Shown in pieces: positions 11,666-23,100 of a stretch of 64,000 nt of DNA (the stretch's first letter is position 1; each line of letters starts with the position of its first letter). The position numbers were made by a program, and so were the translations under genes. The stretch lies in assembly GCF_033118175.1 (NCBI RefSeq), contig NC_083704.1, positions 52,168,501 through 52,232,500 on the forward strand, in the 5' to 3' direction. This DNA is from Dama dama (Eukaryota; Chordata; Mammalia; Artiodactyla; Cervidae). The notes below the pieces were generated by a model that was not told the origin of the DNA, did not search any database, and saw only the letters and a program-made list of their open reading frames with translations.

Positions 11666-12520
11666 TGTTATTTTCTCTCTTCCTGTCCAGTTCCCTTGTG
11701 TGCCGCTTACCCGGTGGGTTCTGATGCTTCAGCCGCAGAGGCCTCCTCTCGGTCCCTCCCTGCCCTGGAGCCTCTGTGTGTGCTGCTCCCTGTGCCTGGA
11801 CCACACTTTCTTTTCTGTCCTCTTTGACTCGCTGCAGTTTCACCTTTGTTGTTCAGTCATTCAGTTGTGTTTGACTGTTTGCAATCCCATGGACTGCAGC
11901 ACACCAGGGTTCCCTGTCCTTCAGTATCTCCTGGAGTTTGCTCGAACTCATGTCCATTGAGTCAGTGATGCCATCCAACCATCTCATCCTCTGTCACCCC
12001 CTTCTCCTCCTGCTCTTAATCTTTCCCACCATCAGAGTCTTTTGCAATGAGTCTTTCTTCACATCAGGGGACCACAAGTATTGGAACTTCACTGGCAGTC
12101 CTTACAGTGAATATTCAGGAAATATTGGTTTCCTTTAGAATTGACTGGTTTGATCTCCTTGCTATCCAGAGGACTCTCAAGAGTCTTCTCCTGCACGACA
12201 GCTCGAAAGCATCAATTCTTTGGCGCCCAACCTTTAGTATCACCTTAAATATCCCCCTCACTGCGCCTCCCCACCCCACCGCCTCCAACCAGGGACCATG
12301 TCAGCGTCCTCTTAGTTTAGGTTAGGTCTGCCATTATGTTCTATTTTAGCACCCGCTGCTTTTCCTTCTTAGCACTTTAAATAATTGTTGTAAATTGTTA
12401 GCTTAAATTTTCTTTCTCCTGTTGAAAATAAGTGTCATGAATGCAGAAACTAAGTCTCTCTTGGTTACTTTACCTTTACCCCCTGGAATAGTAGATGGTA
12501 ATGAACTGGTGTTCCATAAT
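11666..12520 (+). mobile_element. L2 LINE fragment interrupted by BovB
   Basis: The left part has CTGTGCCTGGACCACAC and TTTCACCTT. After the BovB insert, L2 resumes at TCACCTTAAATATCCCCCTC and continues through the GTGTCATGAATGCAGAAAC region. Confidence 0.55.
11847..12239 (-). mobile_element. BovB 3' fragment
   Basis: Antisense BovB tail from TGTTGTTCAGTCATTCAGTT to GCATCAATTCTTTGG. TCACCTT at 11840-11846 and 12240-12246 forms a candidate 7 bp target duplication within L2. Confidence 0.88.
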
Positions 12521-13174
12521 ATAGGGAGTGAGTGAATTATAGGTGGAATGGTATGGTTTGAATGTTTTGGACTTGGAATTAAAAAGGAAGCTGAGAGAAG
12601 AAAGCTTGCTCAGAGGCTTTAAATGTCACTACCAAGTTTGTACTCAGTTGTTCCTATCTGTGAAAGTGTGAGTTTCAGTGCTTAAGTTGTATGAAAGGAC
12701 TTTGGATAACTGGCAGTTACCTCAGATGGGATATCCATAGTATTAACAGTTATTAAGATTTTCTCTATGCTCAGTAAGAAATTTTAGTTTTAAAAGCTGA
12801 AAAGGATGTTATGCTCATTTTACAGATTTTAAAAATGGACATAATGTAGTTTGTATAAGATAGCATATTTGTCGTGGGTGGAGCTGGAGCTAGAATCTGT
12901 TTAAAAGGTTTTTATGAGAATCCATTACTGGGGATTGAATACAGATTCAGAATCTTGTTGACAGGTTCAGAGGTATTTATTTGCTCTTGTAGGTAACCCA
13001 GGCAGCTGTGGCTGTTGAGTTCCTGTCCCACCCTTAACGGGTTTCTGCGTTGTTGTCCTTGTGGTCTGTTCACATTGTGCCTTCGGCAGCAGCTTCTTTC
13101 CTCTCTCTGCTTTATTAGGCATACGTAAGACAGTATCTGAGATTGTTTTGCATGTAAGTAAAGCAGGAATAAAT
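12521..13174. other. 5' intron, no feature recognised
   Basis: Nothing identifiable; moderately AT-rich. Confidence 0.5.
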
Positions 13175-13514
13175 AGATTCATCCATGTGCAGCATGGATG
13201 GGCCTCAAAAACATGCTGACTGAAAGAAGTGAGATACAGGAAACCACATACTGTATGATTCCATTCCTGTGACATGTCCAGAAGTGACAAAATCTCTAGA
13301 GACGGAAAGTTGATTAGTGGTTGCCTGAGGCTGGGGATGGAATGGGGAAGAACTGCAGGTGGGAAGGAAGTTCTTTTCCAGGGGGATAGAAATATTCTAA
13401 AATTGGATTATAGTGATGGTTACACAACTCTGTAAATTTACTAAAGATTATTGTACACTTAAAATGGAACATTTTGGCATGTGAGTTATATCCCAATAAA
13501 TTTTTTTTTTAAGA
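13175..13514 (+). mobile_element. L1 3'UTR fragment with A/T tail
   Basis: Sense L1 3' end: CACATACTGTATGATTCCAT, GTGGTTGCCTGAGGCTGGGG, TTATATCCCAATAAA. Confidence 0.8.
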
Positions 13515-13848
13515 ATAAATGAATTCAGAGCTTATTTTGGAAGAATTGTGCTTTCTAATTGTAGACAAATATAGTTCATACTTTTTGGTTCTGCATAATA
13601 TTCTAGGTAAATGAGATGGGAAACTAGATAAAATAATACATTGTATCCTGAATCTTACTCACTAATACAGAACTTTCAAAGCTAAACTCCTCCTCCACTC
13701 CCCAGAACTTCCTTAAGAATTGGAGTTTTCGTGGATAGGCCTGCTCAGTATTATAATCTAAGTTGAAGGGATAGTGATTCAAATATATATGTTTATTTGT
13801 TGTGATTTTTAGATATCAAGATCTTAATAGCTTGCTCTCTCTGTGTCA

Positions 13849-13865
13849 ACACACACACACACACG
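13849..13865 (+). repeat. (CA)n microsatellite
   Basis: A short CA run within 200 bp of the first coding exon acceptor. Confidence 0.85.
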
Positions 13866-14023
13866 TCTTCAAAACTAGAAACGGTGTCAATTTTTGTCTG
13901 ATTACATCTATGCTGCCAGTGTGTTTTCATTTGCCGTTTCAACCCACCAGAGTGTTATGTCTTATGAATGAGTAAACACGGGACTGCAGCCTGTTGATGT
14001 GTTTGTTCTTTTTGATTTTTCAG

Positions 14024-14150
14024 CACTTTCACTTGGACCCTTCGATGCCCATTGAACAGATGCTTGAGAATTGCAAGTAATCTTCAGATTGTAGCATAAC
14101 CATAAGGCCTGTCCTCTGTGTGGGGAGGAGATTACCCATGTGCTGTGGAA
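14024..14150 (+). other. SFMBT1: 5'UTR part of the first coding exon
   Basis: A pyrimidine-rich tract ending in TTTTTCAG at 14016-14023 is the best acceptor upstream of the start codon. This would give 127 nt of leader in this exon. An in-frame TAA at 14103-14105 closes the frame above the ATG. The acceptor is inferred; no transcript evidence is available here. Confidence 0.6.
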
Positions 14151-14178
14151 ATGAACGGGGAGCAGCAGACTGATGCAG
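14151..14178 (+). CDS. SFMBT1: SFMBT1 coding exon 1 (start codon)
   Basis: Encodes MNGEQQTDA plus the first base of an Asp codon (ends in phase 1). The donor is GTATTG. It holds only the extreme N-terminus, ahead of MBT1. The 8.6 kb intron that follows is the longest complete one in the window. Confidence 0.93.
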
Positions 14179-17100
14179 GTATTGGTTTTGCTGAGTGGAA
14201 TCTGTTTTTCGGAGCGCAGAATTCCATTACTCACCTATGTTACATTGTCAGGCTTATCTTTCTACCACTAAATGGGAAACTCTTTGAAGATATGAGTTAT
14301 CTTTCTTTGTCCTTGGCACTAGGGGTGCTCAGCCTGTTTGCTGAAAAAGTAAATAACTGTTATGAGCAGACTTCGTTAAAAAAAAAAAAAGTTAATTTGT
14401 TTTGAAGTAATTATTAATTCATATGAGCTTGCAAAGATTCTGACAGTCTTCATGTACCCATCACCCAGCTTCTACTGTAAGTTACATCTCATTTAAGTAT
14501 AGTGCAATATAAAAGCTGGAAATTGATATATGTATCAAATGTATGTATTTCTCTATGATTTGTGTAAATTCCTGTAACTGTCACTTCAGTCAAGATACAG
14601 AACTATTGTATTGCCACACAGAGCTCCTTTGTACCGCCCCTTCACAGTTACACCGACTCCTCTTCCCCAGCATTCCCTAACCCCAGGTAACCATTAATCA
14701 TTTCTTCATATCTATAATTTTGTCATTTCCAGAATGTTACATAAGTAGAACCACAGTATGTGAGTTTCTGAGATGGGCTTTTTTTCACTCAAAATAATGC
14801 CCCTGAGATATCCATCCAGATTCTTGAATATATTAGGAATCTGTTCTCTTTTATTGCTTGGTAGTATTCTGTGGATATACTGCCGTTTGGTTACCCATTC
14901 ATCTGTTGCAGTACATTTTGGTTGCTTCCAGCTTTTGGCTTTTATGAATAAAGCTGCTATGAATACTCATATACATAAGATTTCATTTTTCTGGGATAAA
15001 TGCCCAGGAGCACAGCTACTTTCCAGAGTGGCTATACTATATACATTCTTTCCAGCAATGTATGAGATCTGATTTCTTCACATCCTCGCAGCCATTTGGT
15101 ATTGTCACTATTTTTACTTAAGTCGTGCTGATAAATTAACAGATCATCTTGGTCTTACTTTGCATTCCCCTAATGGCTAGTGATGTTGAACAGGTTCTTA
15201 CTTGCCATCCCTATATCCTCTTCAGTACCATGTCATCGTATTTTTGGCTCATTTATCAGTCATATTGTTCGTTTGCTTTTTAATTAACAACTTTTTTGAA
15301 GTACTTTTTTTGAGATACAATTCACATGCTATAAAATTTACCATTTGAAAATACACAATTCAATGGATTTTAGTGTATTCACAAGCACTACTACCTAATT
15401 CCAGAACATTTTCATCACTCCTCAGAAGAAACCATTGGCAGTTATTTCTTGCTTAATCTAGCCTCTGGAGATCATGTCTACTTTCTGTCTCTATAGATTT
15501 TACCTATTCATACTCTTTTTTTATTAACATTTCCATGGTATATCCTTTTCATTCTTTCACTTTCAACCTCTGTGAATCATTATATTTGAAGTAACTTTCT
15601 TATAAAACCATATAGTCATTAAAAATTTTTTTTCAGTCTTGTAATTGGTGTGTTTAGACCATTTACACTTATGTTAAGGCTCATGTGTGCCTTTTTTTTT
15701 TTTTTTTTTTTTTAACATCTGCTGGTTTTTGTTTTCTCTATTTTTTGTTCCGTTTCCTATCTTCCTGTGGGATACTTGAAAATGTTTTTAGAATTTTGTT
15801 TTGATTTGTCTCTACAGTGTTTTTTTTTTTTTTTTTTTAAGATTTTGTTTGCTTGAGTCTTTGTTGCTGTGCAGGCTTTCTCTGGTTGCGGAGTGCAAGG
15901 CCTAGCCTCTCGTTGCAGTGCACTGGCTTGTCGCTGCGGTGGCTTCTCTTGTTGTGTAGCACAGCCTTTAGGCACACAGGCTTTAGAAAGTGCGGCTTGC
16001 GGGCTCTAAAGCGCTGGGTCAGTAGTTGTGGCGCACAGGCTTAGTTGCCCCATGGCATGTGGGATCTTCCTGGAGCAGGGATCGAACCTATATCCCCTGA
16101 GTTGGCAGGTAGATTCTTAACCAATCGATCATCAAGGAAGCCCTATATACTGTTCTCGAGTGTATCTCTTTGTGTAGCTTTTTTAGTGGTTGCTCTAGGT
16201 ATTATGTATACCTAACATATCCCACTCTGCTGATGTTATGATTTTGTTAGAGTGAAGTGTAGAAATTTTACCTGCTTCTTATATCTCTTTACCTACTTTT
16301 ATTTATAATAAAAAATCTTGTCTTAAATATTTCTCTACATATTTTGAGAACCACATCAGATATTGTTAAAATTTGGGGGAACTTTCCTGGCTGTCCAGTG
16401 GTTAAGACTGCACTTCCAATGCAGGGTGTTGCATGTTCTATCCCTGGTCAGGGAACTAAGATCCTACATGCCTTGTGGTATGGCCAAAAAAAAAAAAAAT
16501 TTTTTTTTTTTGCTTCAGCTGTCAAATATAATTTAGAAATTGAAGAGAAGAAGGAAAAATGTTTCATAATAATGTTTTCCATTATTTTTATTTTTTGTTC
16601 TTTATTCATTCCTGATTTTCCAAGATTCCTTCTACTATCATTTCACTTCTGTTTATAGAATTTCCTTTAGCCATTTTTCTAGGGTAGGTCTATTGGTGAT
16701 AAAATTATTAGTTTCCCTGTCTCTGGTCACTTCCCTTAGAAGGGGTATTGTTCTCTTGCTGCTTTCAAGATTTTTTGTCTTTCATTTTCAGTAGTTTGAC
16801 TCTGTGTGTCTGTGTACAGATTTCCTTGGGTTTATCTTGTTTGGAGTTTTCTCAGCTTCTTAAAACTGTAGGCTTTTTTGACAAATTTGAAATGTTTTCA
16901 GCCATTATTTCTTCTGGGACTTTTACTGCCCTGTTCTTTCTCTTCTTTTGGGACCCTGAAGACACTTTTGTTAAATCTTTGTTATTGTTGCACAGTTTTG
17001 TGAGGCTCTTTTCATTTTTTTCTCTTTGTTGTTTAAATTGGGTGTTTTTTTTTTTTTTTTAAATTGGGTGTTTTCTATTGCTCTTTAATTTTAGTAATTC

Positions 17101-20100
17101 TTTGTTCTCCCCATTTTGCTTATAGAGCTTATCTATGGAGGGGTTTGTTTTGTTTTTTGTTTATTATATTTTCAGTTCTAAAATTTCTTTTTTTAGCTGA
17201 GGAGGAATGAAAGATGGGAATAGGTCCAACTTAAAGTGCCACAGTCCCACTCTTCTGACAGAGGTTCAGTAACTTGTCTTGAATAGATGCTTTTCAGTTT
17301 GTTTGTTTTTTTTTTGCCTTCAGTTAATTTCAGAACTTTGAAGTTGTCAACTTTCATCGTTTAGCCAGTATTTTTGCTGCTTTTCTGAAAGAGGTATTCA
17401 CTTTGCTATTTAGGAAGTTGACTTGTTCTCTTTTGTTTTAGATGTTGTCGTTAACTCATACAGCATGTACATTGCATGTATAATATATATTACGTGGGAA
17501 TCTGAGTCCGTTGCTGTCATCATTCATTTGATGATCAAATTGTTCCATTCTCGAGCAGTGAGAGTTGTTTCAGATTGGTTCCTGTGTTCTTTGGATGAGA
17601 TGTCATTATATCTCTGATAGTTTTAGTCCTTGCTTTCTGGCATAGTAAGATTCTGAGGTTCCTCCTGTACATTTCCTGCCCCAACTTTTTGCAATCTGAC
17701 ATTTCTCTGAGAAGCTCTTTTTTTTTTTTTTTTAAGTGGATATGATATTTATAGTCTACAGCCCAGATGCTGGGGTGCTCATTGATAGCAGCTTGCCATT
17801 TCTTCTAGGTCTCATCCCTAAACATAGCTGGAAAATACACATCATTTTGTTTGTTTGATGCGCAGTGTAGGGGATCCTAGTTCTGTGACTAGGGATTGAA
17901 CCCGAGCCCCCTGCATTGGAAGGGTGGAGTCTCAAGCATTGGACTGCCAGCAAAGTTCCAAAATACACATCTTTTGAAGAGAAAAGAAAATGAGATGGGT
18001 TAATCGGATATTTATAATTTTATAAAATTGTATAAATTTTATATAATTTTATAAAATTACAGGGATTTTCTTTTTTTATTTTATATCTTTTTCTTTGTCT
18101 CTTTTCTTTTGAAAATGTGTTGTTTTATAATCTTTAGTATCATCACTTATTTGTTTTTATCCTTATTTAAACTTGTTTAAATTGTTTTATCCTTATTTAA
18201 ACTTATTTATTTATATAATATTCATATAATTTTCTCACAACAAGAATGCCAACATTCCAGATATCAATAGAGTAGTAGTGTGTGGTTTAAGATTTCTTTA
18301 TTGTAAAAAAAAAAAGATTTCTTTATTGTTTTGTTTTTAAATATATTCTACTCAGGTTTGCAGTCAGAATTTTGTATTTTAATAATGACTTAAAGGGATT
18401 CTGTTTTATTTGTGGCTTTTCCACCAACCATTAGGCATGTTTGTTTAAGTTCATTTTCAGTTTTTAGAATTTTTAATTTAAATATGTTTCTAAATCGTGT
18501 AAAGAATATACATAATTATAAAATCAAAATTATATTTATAATAACATTCCCACTTTCAGGCTGATAGAATTCATGCTTTTTATTCTTCTCCATATATAAA
18601 GAAGTTTTATTACATTTTATCCTGTTGTTCATGTTTTAAAATGTAAAAAGATATATGTGAGCATTTACATATATATTCATATCTCTTTTACCTTATGCAA
18701 AAATTAGAGCTACAATAAAAACTGCTCTGTTTTGCTGTTTCACTTAATATGTACTGAGGTTATTCCACATCAGTATGTGGAAATCGTTCTCATTCCTTTT
18801 TACAGCTGTGTAATGCTGGATGTTGGAGAAGGAAATGGCAACCCACTCCAGCATTCTTGCCTGGAGAATCCCAGGGACAGAGGAGCCTGGTGGGCTGCTG
18901 TCTGTGGGGTGGCACAGAGTCGGACACAACTGGAGTGACTTGGCAGCAGCAGCAGCAGCAATGCTGGATGTATATACTGTATTTTATTCACCCAGTTCCT
19001 TACCGATGGACATTTGGATTACTTCCAGTCTTGGTATTACATATATAGTACTACAATGAATAGCCTTGTACATATGTCTTTTTGTATTTTTGCCAGCATA
19101 TCTTTGGGATAGATTCCTAGAAGTGGAATTGCTGGATCAGAAGGTAAATACATATGTAATTTCGTTAGCTGTTGCCAACAAAAATACAACCCCTTTCACC
19201 AGGGTTGTATCATTATACTTTACCTGCCTAATTATTTGTCTTACCATGGAGTATGTTGTCAAACTTAGAATTTTTTCCAATCTGATATCTCAGTATAGTT
19301 TTCATTTGCATTCTTTTAAAATGAGTAAATTTGCACATCTTTCCATATGTTTAAGGACTATTTGCAATTAAAAAAAATAAATTCCCTTTTCATTTATTTT
19401 GCTCATTTTTTGTCAGATCGTTAATTAGTTTTGTTTTTTCTAAGTTTTTAGGTAGTTTTTTTGATGTATGGGAGATTTTAATCCTTTAATGCATTGCTTT
19501 TATTGCTCCTGTTGTTTATTTATTTATTTTTTAACTAGCATGCTGCTTGAGGTGCTAGGGTTCTTGCCAAGGACCATGAATACGAATTGTCTAGCCTTGT
19601 TTTGTTCTAGTGATGGAAGTTGGCTTTCTATTGACTCATGCTTCCGGGATGCCCCCAATAAAGTCTTTATTGATTTGTTTTATTTCTAGTGAAAAATTTC
19701 AAATATGTAGAAACAAATGGAAAACATAAGGAATACTTCTGTACCTACCATACAGAATTAAAAATTAGTAAATAATAAATTAACTTTGTCCAAATTAGTT
19801 TTCATTTTTTTAAATTGTGGTATATTATCCATAACATAAAATTTACCATTTTAACCATGTTTAGGTGTACTGTTCATTCACATTGTTGTGCAGCCATTAA
19901 CACCACCATCTCCAAAACTTTTTTATCTTCCTGTTTTGGAACTCTGTACCCATTAAACACTAACTGCACCTTCCCCTCTCCCCACCAGTCCTTGGAAACT
20001 CCCATTCTTCTTTCTGTCTCTATGAATTTGACTACTCTACTTCAAGTAAGTGGAAACATATAATATTTGATCTTTTGGGCTTGACTTATTTAGTGTAATG

Positions 20101-23100
20101 TTCTCATAGTTCATCTACATTTTGTAGCCTGTATCAGAATTTCCTTTCTTTTTGTGACTGAATAATATTCCATTGTATGCATATACCACATTTTGTTTAT
20201 CCATTCATTTGTTGATGGGTACTTGGGTCAGTCACTTCCACCTTTTGGCTGTTGTGAATATTGCTACTCTAAACATTCATGTACAGATACCTGTTTGAGT
20301 CCCTGTTATCAATTCCTTTGGATATATACCCAGAAGTGAAATTGCTGGATCATATGGTAATTATATTTAAAATGTTTTGAGGAACCACCAAAAAATTTTC
20401 CACACTGACTATACCATTTTATATTCCAAGACCAGCAATGCAGAAAGATTCCAATTTCTCATTTCCTTGACAACACTTATTTTCTGCTTTTTCATAATAG
20501 CCATCCTAATGAGTATGAGATGATGCCTCTTTGTGGTTTTGATTTGCCTTTCCCTAGTGATATTGAAGATCAGTCCTGGGTGTTCATTGGTAGGACTGAT
20601 GTTGAAGCTGAAACTCCAATACTTTAGCCACCTGATGTGAAGAGCTGGCTCATTTGAAAAGACCCTGATGCTGGGAAAGATTGAGGGCAGGAGGAGAAGG
20701 GGACGACAGAGGATGAGATGGTTGGATGGCATCACTGACTCAGTGGACATGGGTTTGGGTGGACTCTGGGAGTTGGTGATGGACAGGAAAGCCTGGCATG
20801 CTGTGGTTCATGGGGTCGCAAAGAGTCAGATACTACTGAGCGATTGAACTGAATGATGTTGAACACGTTTTCATGTGTTCCATTTTTTTAAATTAATAAA
20901 ACATAATACAGTTTAAGTCTCTTTTACTTTTCTTCTAACCTTCTTTGCTTCCCTACATCCCCAAAGGTTATTGAAATGCGTGTATTTATAAACATTATAT
21001 TGCAGAGTTTTGTTTTGAGGCTTAAATTATATCTTGTACTTTTTATTCTGCACTTTTTTTTTTTTACTTGATATGATTTTTTTTTCTTTTTGAGATTTAT
21101 ATGTCAATCCGTTCATTCATTTCAGCTGCTATATAGTAGTGCTCCATTGTAGGATTGCCATAATTTATCTATTCTCCTACTGATGGCTTCTGTCTGTTGC
21201 TGTTAGAAACAGTGCCGTGGTGAGCATCCCTGTATTTGCTTGCCTCCTTGTATTTGTGTGAAGCATAGACTCCCCAAGGGTATACTCATTCAGCAACTGT
21301 TTATTGCAAACCTGGTAGTGTTAGGCATCGTCTTAGACAGTGGGGATATGTCAGTGAATAAAACCCTGCTTTTAAGCAGCTTATGTGAATTGGGGTTATT
21401 GGATTACAATGAAGTGTTTGAATCTTTGCTCACTCAACAAAAATGTGTTGAGTCTCTGCTATGACAGAAATAGAGGATTTTCCAAAACAACGTTCCTGTC
21501 TTCATAGAGTTTGTTATCGAGTGGGGAAAATAAAAAGACATAAGGTATACTTTGAGGTAGGAATGAATGCTTTGAAGATAATGAAAGCAGAGGCTGGGGG
21601 CTTCTACGTTAGATGTGCACTGATGGAAGGCCTTTCTGGTTGATGGAAGGTCTTTCTGAAGAGGTGTTTGAGTAGAGATTGAATGAAGTAAAGCTGTGAA
21701 TGACACAGGGGAATGAGCCTAAGCTGAGATAATAACTAACAGAGGCTATGAGAAGAGAACATGGTTAGAAAGTAAAAAAATGAACAAACCTCAGTGTTCC
21801 TCGAGTGCAGTGAGCAAGCAAGAGGCTGGTTGGGGATGCTATGGCAAGGTCAGGAGCTAGGAGTCAGATCATATACGGCTTTTGCAGTCTCCCAGAGATT
21901 TTAGGTTTTATTGTGTGATTAAAAGGTGAAAGATATTGTGGTTAGACCTTGCACTTAGAGCAGTAGAGATGGTGGAAAGTGATTAGATTTGGGGTATTTT
22001 TAAAGATTGTACCTACAGAATTTTCTGATGGATTGAATGTAAGATGTGAGAGAAAGAGAAAAAAGTAAGAATAACTCCACAGTTTTTCGATTGAGCCAAA
22101 ATATCAGCCAGTGGTATCTTTTACTCAATTTGAGGACACTAAGGAAGAAGAGATTGAAAATTTAAGTTTGAAATGCCTATTAATGATCTCAAATACTTGG
22201 CAGTTAGATACCAGATTACGGTCCAAAGTGATTATAATAGTTATACTCTCGCCAGCTTTATATGATCCATTTAGGTGAATCCCAAATGGATCCCTGCAGG
22301 ATAGCATGTCACATTCTATGATGTTGAGATTCATTGATAATCAGTGCATTAAGTGGAAGTGAAAGTGTTAGTCGCTCAGTCATGTCCAACTCTTTAGGAT
22401 CCCATGGACTGTAGTCCACCTGGCTCCTCTGTCCATGGAGTTCTCCAGACAAGAATACCGGAGTGGGTAACCGTTCCCTTCCCCAGAGGATCTTCCCAAC
22501 CCGGGGATCAAACCCTGGTCTCCAACATTGCAGGCAGATTCTTTACCATTTGAACCCCCAGGGGAGCCCCGACCAGTGCATTAAGGGAAACTGCTATTTT
22601 AAAAGAACACTTAGTAATCTTGGGTGTAAAGTAAATTAACTTGTGAAGTAAGTTGTAAGTTAGGTTTACTAAGTTTATGTTTTTATATATTGAGTTTTCT
22701 TTCATTGGATCTTACCTGTTTTGTGTTGTTTTGTTTTAATTCCAGATGCTGGATCTGGAGTGGAAGAAGTGGAGTTAAGCTGGGAAGACTATCTGGAAGA
22801 GACAGGGTCCACAGCAGTTCCCTATGGGTCTTTTAAACATGTAAGTGGTGACTATATTGCTTGACTGCCTGATCCTTTTTCATTTAAAAAAAATGAAAAT
22901 CTTTTTTCAATCGATCTTTTTTCCTTTGGAGTCCTCATTATATGAATCAGTTTTAAATTGCTGGTATGATACATCTCTGCCATATCTGAGCTTGGTTCTA
23001 ATATCTACTCTGTCTCTTCAAAATGTGTCTTTTGTTTTTCAGTAGCTCTGTAAGTTTTTGTTGAAAGCTGGATATGTTAATAATATACTGAGTTAAAAAA

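Larger units (their letters stand above)
16145..17710 (-). mobile_element. old L1 fragments (interrupted by the SINE at 16378)
   Basis: Antisense L1: AGTGGTTGCTCTAGGTATTA, TTCAAGATTTTTTGTCTTTC, TTTCAGCCATTATTTCTTCT, TTGGGACCCTGAAGACA. Confidence 0.6.

Noticed and set aside
14118..14405. 95-residue open frame starting 33 nt upstream of the SFMBT1 ATG
   Set aside because: It opens with GTG, contains the real start, and runs past the donor at 14178 into intron 1.
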